DNA of 64,000 bases from NCBI GenBank assembly GCA_902727915.1, contig CACVAU010000085.1:1-64000 (forward strand). Direction: 5' to 3'. This DNA is from an uncultured Sulfurovum sp. (lineage in GTDB: Bacteria; Campylobacterota; Campylobacteria; Campylobacterales; Sulfurovaceae). The notes beneath the pieces are model-generated. The model saw only the letters and a program-made list of their open reading frames with translations. It made no database searches and was not told the DNA's origin. This document shows, one piece after another, positions 36,353 through 47,500 of the stretch (its first letter is position 1; each line of letters begins with the position of its first letter). The position numbers and the translations under genes are program-made.

Positions 36353-36823
36353 TTAAAGTTTTTGTAAAGTCCTTCTATGAAAAGTAACATCTCTTCTTTG
36401 GGGGTCATCAAAATCCTGATAACTAACATAAACATCAACTATAAGCGAGATACTTGCTTGAAATCTAAGGGTTCCTGTATCAACCCATCGGGCAATTGTT
36501 TCACATCCTGGAATGGGAAGTTGAGATTCATTTCCTGCATATTGAATGACTGTTTGAATTCTATATAAGTTATCTACTGAACCAAAGGTAGCGTTAATTT
36601 CATTAACACAATCTGCTGTTCTCTCATAGTGTAGAGCATAGAGTATGGCTTGTTCTGTATAGGAACGTGCTAACAGTGCAGCTTGTTCTTTTTGGTATTG
36701 TTGGGTTGTTTCTTTAAGTGTTTTTCCTGTTACATTCATAATCAGTGAGGTAACTGTTGCCATAATAATAATGACAAAGATAGCCGTAACCATTGAGAAT
36801 GCTTTTTTTGATTTTATGATCAT
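36353..36823 (-). CDS. MshP-like minor prepilin lacking Glu5
   Basis: A 156-residue protein with a type III signal: basic leader MIIKSKKA, then FSMVTAIFVIIIMATVTSLIM as the hydrophobic pilin helix. If cut before Phe, position +5 is Thr instead of Glu. That is the hallmark of tip-class minor pilins (GspK, PilX, MshP). The rest has an AALLARSYTEQAILYAL helix and two Cys (DCVNE, PGCET) that could form a disulfide. Its start overlaps the preceding prepilin gene by 4 bases. In Vibrio MSHA clusters MshP follows MshO, as here. Confidence 0.75.
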   Translation of the reverse strand: MIIKSKKAFSMVTAIFVIIIMATVTSLIMNVTGKTLKETTQQYQKEQAALLARSYTEQAILYALHYERTADCVNEINATFGSVDNLYRIQTVIQYAGNESQLPIPGCETIARWVDTGTLRFQASISLIVDVYVSYQDFDDPQRRDVTFHRRTLQKL

Positions 36824-37773
36824 CTTATGACTACCTTTTGTTTACAGGTTGTTACATTGAAGTCTTGTCCTATATCTTCTGATGCACAAAGCTTAAAGTT
36901 AATTACCCCACCATTTTCTGAAAACTTGAAGACGGTAACATTGGGTAAGATAATATTTTTTGTAACCCCTACATCCATATAACTTTCACCGTTCCATGGT
37001 TGATAATTTGAATAAAGAAAAAGATCAAATTGTCCAGTTTCAGCATTTCTCTCTGGTGCTAATGAATAGGCACTCCATGCTAATTTGTATCGTTCTGTAA
37101 TAATTTTAGGAAGTATTGTGGCATTGTTTGGATCTTGAGATCGTGTAAAAGTAAAACCGTCAATACCATTACTAATAACAGGAAAAATACAACTAGTATT
37201 TGTTTCTACCTCAGGAATTAAGCCCATACAAGATGGATCATATACCTCTGTCTCCGTGTAAAAGTTATCATCTTGAGAAAAGATTACAGCAGCAGGTTCA
37301 TTGATTAAGTCAACTTCTCCACTCGATAAGTTATCCATAATGGTTCTTACATTGGGCAGATTTGAACCAGGTGTTGTAAAACTATTCCTAGAAGCTGTTT
37401 CATAGTTTGCAATACCACTCCAATTAGGTGTTTTATCGGCTGCAAAACTATCATTGTCATAGCCTATCCATTCGATACTCGTATAGCTATTACCTGTTGG
37501 AATATCTTTTAGGGGTAACCATGAGGTAGGAGTAGCTGTCCCATCTAAAAAATCTTGATGTACTTTTGAAATGGTTGTTCCTTGAATTCTGTAACTAAGA
37601 CGATTGACAATTTGATTTGCAACCAGTTCGGTTTTGGTGCTAACATTATAAACAGCACGTTGGGTTATGTAGTTGTCATAAACTTGCACAATGATTTGCG
37701 AAGAGAGTGAAGCCACAATGCCTAAAATCACGAGTACAAAAATAACTTCAATTAAAGAGAACGCTTTTTTCAT
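36820..37773 (-). CDS. MshO-like type IV prepilin-like protein
   Basis: A 317-residue protein with a textbook prepilin N-terminus: MKKA, then FSLIEVIFVLVILGIVASLSSQ. Cleavage would fall before Phe, with Glu at +5. The large C-terminal globular part (about 45-317) contains NGIDGFTFTRSQ and ends with FKLCASEDIGQDFNVTTCKQKVVIR, with four or five Cys. It is bigger than a major pilin, as MshO and GspJ are. Its ATG overlaps the upstream stop by one base, so translation is coupled to both neighbours. Confidence 0.8.
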   Translation of the reverse strand: MKKAFSLIEVIFVLVILGIVASLSSQIIVQVYDNYITQRAVYNVSTKTELVANQIVNRLSYRIQGTTISKVHQDFLDGTATPTSWLPLKDIPTGNSYTSIEWIGYDNDSFAADKTPNWSGIANYETASRNSFTTPGSNLPNVRTIMDNLSSGEVDLINEPAAVIFSQDDNFYTETEVYDPSCMGLIPEVETNTSCIFPVISNGIDGFTFTRSQDPNNATILPKIITERYKLAWSAYSLAPERNAETGQFDLFLYSNYQPWNGESYMDVGVTKNIILPNVTVFKFSENGGVINFKLCASEDIGQDFNVTTCKQKVVIR

Positions 37774-38495
37774 TAGTATTGTTCCCCTCCTAGTGAGTAT
37801 GTACCTAAATTAGATGAGAAAGCATGTAAGGTAATTGTTTTATCTAACTCTTCTACAGTGCTGTTAGTTGTTAAGGTAGTTTGTATATATTTAATTTGGC
37901 TTTCTATGCCAACGCCTAGAGAAGGAGTAGTAAATAAATTGTTAGCTGCATTGACATTTGAACTTAAAGTACCACCATTTGGTCTATCATCAGCATAGGT
38001 AACTTCTGTTGCAATTCGAATCATTGTATCAACATAATCTCCTAATCCAGCATTGGTTGAATTTTCATTATTAAAGACTGTTAAATTTACGTCAAAACCA
38101 GTATAATCATCTATATCATCAAAATCTCCACTGTCTTGTCCCAGTGCTGAAGCTGTTATGTTTACATCAGCTACAGTAGAGGTTCGACCTGACACATTTT
38201 TATCAAAATCAATTCCTTCTAAATTATAAGGACTGTTCACTAAAGGATTTGTGAGGGTAATAATAGGGGCGACACCAGCTGAAAGGTTGGTATCTCCTTC
38301 ATCCCAATGTTTTGACAGTAAGATACCAGTGTGTGAGGCAATGGCTGCTATGGATTCTTGTTGTAGTGCAATATTAGAACTTTGTATGGATTGTTGAATT
38401 AGCATGGGTGCTGAAAGTAGCACAATCCCCATGATGACTAAAGCAAAAATCAATTCAATCATTGCCATTCCTTGTTTCATTTTTTTAATTATCAT
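37773..38495 (-). CDS. MshD-like type IV prepilin-like protein
   Basis: A 240-residue protein with prepilin signal MIIKKMKQG, then MAMIELIFALVIMGIVLLSAP (cleavage after Gly, Glu at +5). The mature part has LQQESIAAIASHTGILLSKHWDEGD followed by a beta-rich domain with many Asn/Asp/Thr and no Cys, so it differs from the next two pilins. It starts 12 bases after the stop of the 4429-residue giant gene, which makes it part of the same operon. First in an MshD-O-P-like order. Confidence 0.78.
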   Translation of the reverse strand: MIIKKMKQGMAMIELIFALVIMGIVLLSAPMLIQQSIQSSNIALQQESIAAIASHTGILLSKHWDEGDTNLSAGVAPIITLTNPLVNSPYNLEGIDFDKNVSGRTSTVADVNITASALGQDSGDFDDIDDYTGFDVNLTVFNNENSTNAGLGDYVDTMIRIATEVTYADDRPNGGTLSSNVNAANNLFTTPSLGVGIESQIKYIQTTLTTNSTVEELDKTITLHAFSSNLGTYSLGGEQY

Positions 38496-38507
38496 TCAAT
38501 GTCTCCT

Positions 38508-41500
38508 TTACCATGACATTCTATTGGATGCTTTTTCATTCGCATTCATATTTAACATATTTCCACTCTCTCCAACACCAGATAAAATTCCAAAGTTAGG
38601 ATTTTTGTAGGTTACTCGGTAAAAAGGATTACCATTACGTGTTATGTCAGCATGGTACTGTAACCAAGGATCAACATTGACCATTACTTCAACCCCAACA
38701 CGTTGTGTTACTTTATTGTTTAAGGCATTCCCCATATATTCTGTAATGACATTTCCATATTTTCCTCGGTTAATGGTTAAATTAGTATCTGATGGATGAA
38801 TGTTGACATCAGGGCTATTAGGAACAAGTTGTGTAATGGTTCCATCTCTTGTAGTATTGTGTCGTTTGACAGTATACCAACCATATTTTGTATGTTTTGA
38901 GTTGAGAGCTACGGTACTTGGTAATGCTTGAGAACACCATGCTACATTTAAGTCACAGAAAAATTCTACACCTAATGGGGTTGTTTGATTAAGCTCATAA
39001 CTTTCAGGATAGTTCTCCATATCAGGTGCTACTCTTGAATAATAAAAGTCTCTTTCCCCATTTGGAATCTCACCGGTGCTATCTGCTTCCTTAGCTGTTT
39101 CATTGTTATCTTGCATTTTAAATGTACTTTCTGTAGCATTGGCTTCGATGCTTAGTAAGTTTACATGTATGGGGTTCATTGTTTCATTAAGTTCTTTACT
39201 AATATTATAAAGGATATTAATAGAACTATTTCCTTCATTGACATCTAAAAAAGCATTTGCTGGTAGGGTATAAATATCACTTAAATGTGTTTCTTCTACA
39301 TTAAATGGGGTATCACCATTAAGAGAAATGATACGTTTAAATGATTGAACGGTATTATGATATGTTAATAATTCTGGGTAAGTTGTATTATTATCTAAAC
39401 TATCTGTTGTAATAATATAGTTTAAGTTTAAGTTAACAGGTTTAGAAGCACATGAGTTTGTAAAGTTACTCAGAGGAGTATGCTTTTCACCTTGTGCTAT
39501 GATGTCTGTAAATAAGTTTACACCCATTTTTTGACTTAAGTTTAAGTCTCCCATATAAAGATAGCTTTCAGGGCTATTATGAATGTTTTCTAAACTCGTA
39601 TTTGTTAAGTTAAATTCATAAGCTTCATATTCTATATTCAGAGGGTTATAATTACTACTATTTGGTGTATTTGAACTGAAATTACAACCATAACGATTAT
39701 TAACCAATGTATTAGAACTACTGTTGAAAATACAACCACTTAATTCCGAATCACCATTTGAGTCTATATCAGTATTTGTCCAGTTGATATCTGTAATATG
39801 GAAAGTATATTTACCCACATTATTATGAGAAATTTCAGCATTTTGGAGTGAACCATCAATAAAGTTGTAATTATTGTTGATAGCCATATCGGTTATATTA
39901 TTGGTTTGATGACAAGTTGATTTATCTTCAAAAATGAGTGTGGCATTGAGTTCTTGAGAATTGAGTGTTTTGTAAGTGTTAGCTAAGCTATCACTGTTAT
40001 CCATACTTGCATCCACACTAAGTTTATAATCATACTCAGCAGCAAGATGTACATTGGTATTATCACTATCATTTATTTTATAGGTTGTATTATTCTCTTG
40101 AATTTTAACTCTATAAGCTAAAGGACGAATTGCAAAATCATCACTTTGTCCTTCAATTTCTTGTGTACTTAAAGTATTTTGTGCATTTGTAAAGTCAGCA
40201 TCATTGTTATATTGACCATAAAGTAAAGAACCGTTTGCATCAAGTAGAGCTGTAATTTTAAATTGTGCACGGCGTGTGGCTTGTGCAATTTGTAAGTCAA
40301 ACTTATTTGTATCAAAAATTATTCTACTTTTTGCATTATTATCAAAATAAGCATAATGTGTATAAAGAATGTCATTTGGGGTAGTTGAGTTTTTGTCATA
40401 AAGCTCTATCTTTAAAGTAAGGTCTTGAATATCTGCTTCATGATGGTCTGTTGTATTTTTTTCATAACTTACAATAGAGTAATCAAAATCTTGGTTTGTG
40501 ATTTGAGTATAAAATTGTTGTTTACGTTTAAAATCATATTCACTTGTAGGTGCTATAAATTCAGGAGCATTACTATCTGTTCTTTCAACAGAAAAGGAAA
40601 CAAGATCATCATTTTTAATAATTCCTCTGGCTTGAGTATCTGCAAGGTTGAGTCGTTGAGGTGCTGTTAAGTTGACATAAAACTCTTCATTAGGCTCCAT
40701 TCGCATATCGCCAACAACATTAACGGTAATATTTGCTTCTGTTTGACCTAACCCAAATTCTATAATGTTACTGTTAGAAACATAATCATTATCTGCTACA
40801 GTTGCACTGCCCATAGGTGCAATGGCATTTATACCATCATCAACCGTATAAAAAACACTGACAGCTGTTAGTGGGGCTGTGTCTAATCTTAAGTTAAAAG
40901 TAAATGCTGTACTCCCTGAATCTTTTTCTTCTTCAGAAACATCACTAATACTTAGATTAGGCACAACACAGGTAGGTTGAACTCGAACGGTACCATCCCA
41001 ATTTAGACCAGTATTTTCATTACTATAAATCTCTTGTACTTCAGTGTCGGTTAAGGCACCATGAAATATTTTAGATTCATCTATTTGTCCATCAAAGGTA
41101 AGTGTATTGAGATCAGTATAAAACCTTGCAATTTGGAGAGGGCCACTATTGTGTTCAATGGTACGATTTATAGTTCGTTCTGAAATACCATTGATATAAA
41201 GTTTACTCTCATTAGCACTATGTACCATAACAGCATGATACCACTGATCTGTTTGAGGCGTTGTTGTTGATTGAAGGTAAGCCCAACCAGTAGAAGTATT
41301 TCCTTGAAGAGAAGCAATATCAAATCCTGTTCCAGCTTGAATATTCCAACCATCTTTTTTATTTAACTCTGAGCTACCATCTTCTAATTTACTAAAAACA
41401 CCATTCCAAGTAGAATAGCTTTTGGCTTTAAACCAAGTTGAAACAGAAAAGTCTCCTACTGGATTGAGTAAGTCATTATGATTTACTGAAACATAAGAAG

Positions 41501-44500
41501 CTTCTGAAGCATCAAAGATTCCTGAACGACCCACTTTTGCATCGGCAATGGTATTGGCACTATTGTATGCTGTACCATGTAAGCTATTTCCTGAGGCATC
41601 AAGGACTTCATTGGCAACACCATTCCAAAAACATTCATCCATTTTGTATTCAGCAACGATATTATTAAGTGCTGAACAGGAGACAGGGGTTCTAACTGTC
41701 CCATCCCAATTAAATCCTGCTAATTCATTATGGTAAGTAGTATTAATATCAGCGTCTGTAAAGGCATGTGCAAAAATTTTAACTTCATCAATATTCCCTT
41801 GCCATGAATACGCATCACCATTGTTTCTACCAATTGATAAGACAGAAGAAGAATGATTAATGGTTGAGATGTATGCCGTACTATTTTCTAATACGCCATT
41901 AACATAGATATTAATACTTTCACCATCATATGTTCCAACGACATGTGACCATCCACTAGCTAAGGTAGCTTTAACATTATGGTCTTCCCAATGATTGATA
42001 TAAAAATGTATTTCATTGGGGTCTTCATAAGAAGTTAACCCCCAACCATCATTCTTACTACTAGTAGAACTTTTACTAACAACAGAATCCCAATCTGTTA
42101 AATTTTTAGGATTAACCCATGCTGAGACAGTAATGGTTTCAGGTTGTAGTTGAGCATCATCAGGAACACTTACAGCTGCACCAGTACCTGTAAAGTAACC
42201 AGCTCTTTGAATTTTACCATTAACAATGGTATTGGCACTATTAAGGGCTGTTCCATGTAAATCATTTCCACTATTGTCAATAACTTCATTGTTGGTACCA
42301 TCCCAATAGCATTCATCAAAACGATAATCAGCAACAAGGGCATCTGTAAGATTATCATCATTAATAATAACAACAATAATTGTTTTAGAGGTAGTGGTCT
42401 TTAAGCTACTTTTCAAATTGTTTTTATTAGTTGTTGTGACGCTATTTGTCTCTTTTGAACTAAGAGAGGTTTTATTACTAATATTATCGTCAACAATAAA
42501 TAAAACATCATCTGGTGATGATAAGCTAAGGTTAAATGCTTCATTGTCTTCCACACTGATATCACCTTGAATTAGCATGGTAATATTCCCTTCAGTTTCA
42601 CCTTCTTTAATATAAGTACTCATTATTTCAACATCTTCAGACGCTGTGGTTGCCTGTTGAAGCGTATCTACAGTATCTTTTTGCTGTATCGAATTTTTTT
42701 GAATAGCTTTATTGTATAATGGATATTTACTATTAGGAGTCATGTTCAATTCTTCAATATAATAGGTTTCATAACTATTATATTTTTTAGAATAAAATGT
42801 ACTATATTTCCAATAAGAAAATTGATAAATGTTCCAACTACTCCAATAGCGTTTATAAGAAGTTGTATTACTACTATCTTCGTTATCAGTATCATCATTT
42901 TTTATTGTTGCTGTAATTTTAATATGACTTTTGTGTAACCTAGCGTTAATTGGGCTATGTATATAGACTTCAAACTCTTCATTTTCTTCAAGTGTTGTAT
43001 CTCCATTAATTAAATAACTAACAATTTTCCATTTTTCACCAGCTTCAAAATAGACAGAGCTTGTAGTTTTTGTAAAGTCTTCTCCTTCTGTAGCTGTAAT
43101 ATTACGGGTTCCAATATTTACTTGAACGCCTCCCTCTGGCGCTCTTTTATTGAGTTTGACTAAAAACTTTAATTTTTCTGTACCAGAGTTTCCTTCATCA
43201 ATGTGTGTTTTACCCCATTTGTGAATATGAATTTCAATATTATTAGGATTGGGATTTCTATCTACTACAGGATTTGGGTTTTCTTTAAAAAAGTGTTCTA
43301 CATCTACTTGTGCAAAGTCATCGGTATAGACCTCTTCACCTGATGGGCTATAGTTTATGGTAATCCCTCCAGTAGGAGCAGGGCGACTTAATGTTAAGGG
43401 AATCGTAAATTCTGTCTCTTCATCATCCCCTTCTAGCTTTTCTAAATTATTAACGGTGATGGTTAGAGGATCATCAATATTATCTCTATAGTCAAAATCA
43501 AGTCCTAAAGGAGCAGCATTTAGACCATCTTGATTCATATCACCATCACTGTCTTGAAGGTTAAAGAGAAGATTTTCATAGGCAAGTCCATTAACATCTA
43601 TATAGCTATCATTATGTTCATAGCTTGTTCCATTGTCTAGCCCATTAATCCCAACATCAGCATTGGTTCTACCATCATTATTTGTATCATTATTGCCTAA
43701 CCCAGATTCATTAATATCAAAAATATTATCATTATCAGAATCTACGTCAAGATAATCAGCCATATTATCTCCATCGGTATCTACGGTTGTTGTGAGACCA
43801 CCATTATAGGCAGTATCAACACCATCTTCATCAAATACTCTATTGGGTTTAATATAATCTTGTGTTGTTTGTGCTTCAATATTGTCTGGAATACCATCAT
43901 TATCAGAATCTAAGTCTAGGTAGTCGGGAACAGTATCATTATCTGAGTCACAAAGAACTTGTTTAATAGTAATGTCATCTAATGCTAAATCATTTCCTCC
44001 ACCACCAGGTGCATTGTTCTGTAAAACAATTTGAACTTGGCTATTTTCTTCTGGATTGATAGATAAAGAATAGTTGTTCCATGTAGCGTCTTGTAATATA
44101 TCCCCTGTGTTCAGCATTTGACCAATTTGCGTCCCATCTAATGTTTCAAGATGAAAAGAGACATTTGGAAAGGTTTGATTAACACCCACGTTTAAGATAT
44201 TTAAAATCCATAAATCAACAGTCAGTGGAGCATTTGGAATTACAGAAAATGTATGTCGATAAAATTCATCTGCTTCTAATGAGGCATTCACAACCATCAT
44301 TCTTCCATTAGGATTAGCTGTATGATCCCCTTGGGTAGTCCATACCCCAAATTGTGATGCATCAGGGTTTGCATGTTGTACAATTGCATATTCACCATCA
44401 TTAACATTGATATTTCCTGAATAATTAGTACAGCTACTTGACCCAGTCCCATCTTCATAACAATAAGTACTGTAAGAGGTCGAAGTTCTATTTCCTGTTC

Positions 44501-47500
44501 CAAAATCTTCAAATGCTATTAGGGTTTCAACACCTTCTGTACAGCTACCATATTCAACAATATCTAAAATTCCATCATCATCAGTATCTAAATCAAGTGA
44601 TATTGAAATCGGAGCACTAAATTCTGAGGTATTATTTAGTATGTCTCTAGCTGTTGCAACAATAGGTTTATTTAGGCTTATGCTTGTTGAAATACTAGTA
44701 TTAAATGTACCATCAGAATTGGTTGTAAAAGTTAAAAGATACTGATTTGCTTCTCCATGTGCTATATTTAGTCCATCACCAAGTTCAACTTCACCTAAGT
44801 TATCTCCATCATCTTTTTGTTGAAAAAGTTCAATTTCATAGCTTCCTGAAATAGGGTTGTTTTTTATGCCAACATATCCTTGTAGCTTCAATAAACCAGT
44901 TTCATAACTTGCATTTGTAAAAATAGGATAATCTAAATTACTATTTCCTTTGGCTGTATTTATGAGACCATCATTTGCTGTCACATCATCTAAATCTAAA
45001 TCGATTCCTAACCCAACATTGTTATAAATAATATTTTTTGAAAGTTTGTTACGAATTCCTGTTGTAGAAATACCAATTCCACCTTGTTGATTGTAGGCAA
45101 TGATATTGGAAAGAATGGTATTGTCATTACTAATAATCCTAACACCTTCTCTGGCATTACCAAGGTTGGTTTGATTATCTTCTCCTACTCCAATAAGGTT
45201 ATTTTGTATGAGATTACCTGTTGCAGTACCTTGTAAATAGACACCATCTCTAGTATTACCTGAAATAATATTTTTATTAGCTATATTACTTGTACCAACT
45301 TCATTGTTACTTGCTGAAATAAATACGATACCTTCTTGATTAGATAAGGCACTATTTCCTGTAATATCAACACCAATTTTATTATGAGTGACAAGATTTC
45401 TTTCTATTGTAGCACCATTAAAAACAATACCTCTTTGTTCATTTCCTGAGATTAAATTATCATGAATGTAGTTATCAGTAGACGTATTTAATAGATAGAC
45501 ACCATTTTGTGTATTCTTAACAGAACTTAAGCCTGTAGGATTTGTACCAAAGTAGTTTCCTTGAATAACAGAATTGGTTGTGGACATCAGTAATGCACCA
45601 TTACTTGACCCTGAACCAATGTTTCGGTCTTCAGGGTTAGCACCTCCTAATATTAATTGATCAACGGTATGACTTTGAAATGCACCACTTGTTAAGTTAA
45701 TAATATTTGTTTGTTCCAGACCATTTACATCAATACCAACCCATGAACCTCTAATACGAATATTAGAGGTATTATACATATAGATTCCTGTAGCTGTATA
45801 GTTAATAACATTTAGTCCCCTTATTTCACTACCTGAAGAAGTAGCATTTTGTATATGTAAAGGGGCTGTTGTACTTGGTAATAATTCTGTTAATAAAGGT
45901 GATGCATCAATCGTAATGAGGGGTGTACCATTGTACCCAGCTATTCCCTGACTCCAAGCATCTACAACGGTTGGTTCTAAAATTTTAAGAGCATGTAGAG
46001 CATTAGCAGTAGCACCTAGTTTAAGCAATGGAATAGTTTGATGTGAACCTACAGTATCGATACAGAAACGAATCCCATTAGGTTTGATAGAAGTTGCACT
46101 GGTATTTGCATTTGTATTGAGTATGGCTTCTCTTAATGATCCTGCACCTTCATTATTGGTATTGGTAACGACAAAAATATCTGAAAAATTTTCTCTAGGA
46201 ACAAAGTTATTTGGAAAACCACTACAAGGATCAAGTGCTACTGTATCACGATAATCAAAATCTTGTGTAGTAGGAGTAGCATTAGAACCATTAATATTGG
46301 TATCATTATCAGAGTCTTGTAAGTTAAAGTTCGTGCCATCATGCGATTTTGCATTTACATCGGAATAGCTATCATCTGTTTCAACAAGATTATGGTTATA
46401 AATTCCATTGTTTCCAACATTGCCATTAGCTCTACCATCATTGTCCGAATCGCTAATAACAGTAAACCCAGATTCTATAATATCAAAAACACCATCATTG
46501 TCAGAGTCCAAATCAAGATAATCAACTTCATCGGTACCATCAGTATTAATTGGAGTAAGTCCTCCATTAACCAAACTTGCATAAGCTGTATCTACGCCTT
46601 CATTGGTAAAGATTTTATTAGGTGGAATATAGCCTTGTGTTGTTTGTGCTTCAACATTATCTGGAATACCGTCGTTGTCTGAATCTAGGTCAAGATAGTC
46701 AGGGATAGTATCATTATCACTATCTTTAAGTGTACTAAAACCAATATTTAAATCATCAAACATAATACGAGTTGAACTGTTTGTTGCTCCATAAATATAA
46801 ACTCTAAATTTATAAGTTGTTGAAGGACTTAGTATTTTTGTAGAAGTTACATTACTTATTGCGAAAAAAGGAGAACGATTATGGGTAGAGCTAATATGAA
46901 AGTCTGAAATCAGTCTAGTTGTTGTAACAAAGTTGTCAGATGAAAATTCAATTGAAAAATAATATGCTCCTTCTTCATCAGAGTTTGCCATTGCAAATTT
47001 GTCAAGGACAGTATGGTTGGCTAATGTATCTGCTGTCTCAAAAGTATATTCAATGTATTTATTGCCAATTTTTGCTTCTGCTAAAGTAGAACTTGCAACA
47101 TCAGTAAGTATTCTTTGAGAATTACCTCCTGTATTGTCAATTATTCCTCCACCTAAAGTGAAAGGGCTTGCTGTTTTAATAATCGTACTGTCATTACTAC
47201 CATACACATGTGTGTCATTATCGATATTTGTACAATAACCATCTTGATTAAATGTACCACTTGGGCTATTGTTATACCAACCTGCACTATAGACTATAGA
47301 TTGAGATCCTTTCTCAATACTATCAAGAATTCCATCATCATCAGCATCTAAATCTACATCATCATTGATAATGGTACCAATAGCTGAAGCATTTCCTAAC
47401 GTCGCACCTTGAAGATTAGAAATAATAATGGTAAATTGTTCATCTTCTTCAATGTCAGTATCACCATTAACCAAGATATTAATATCATAGCTTTGTGTAT

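Noticed and set aside
46341..46682. A 113-codon plus-strand open frame inside adhesin A, and similar ones at 52539-53015 and 55106-55465
   Set aside because: They lie antisense to well-supported domains, have low-complexity Ile/Ser-rich translations and lack ribosome-binding sites. They are shadows of the giant genes.
43480..46740. Repetitive Asp/Asn-coding DNA as a possible CRISPR or tandem DNA repeat
   Set aside because: The periodicity is at protein level (calcium loops), with irregular spacing and no identical repeat-spacer pattern.
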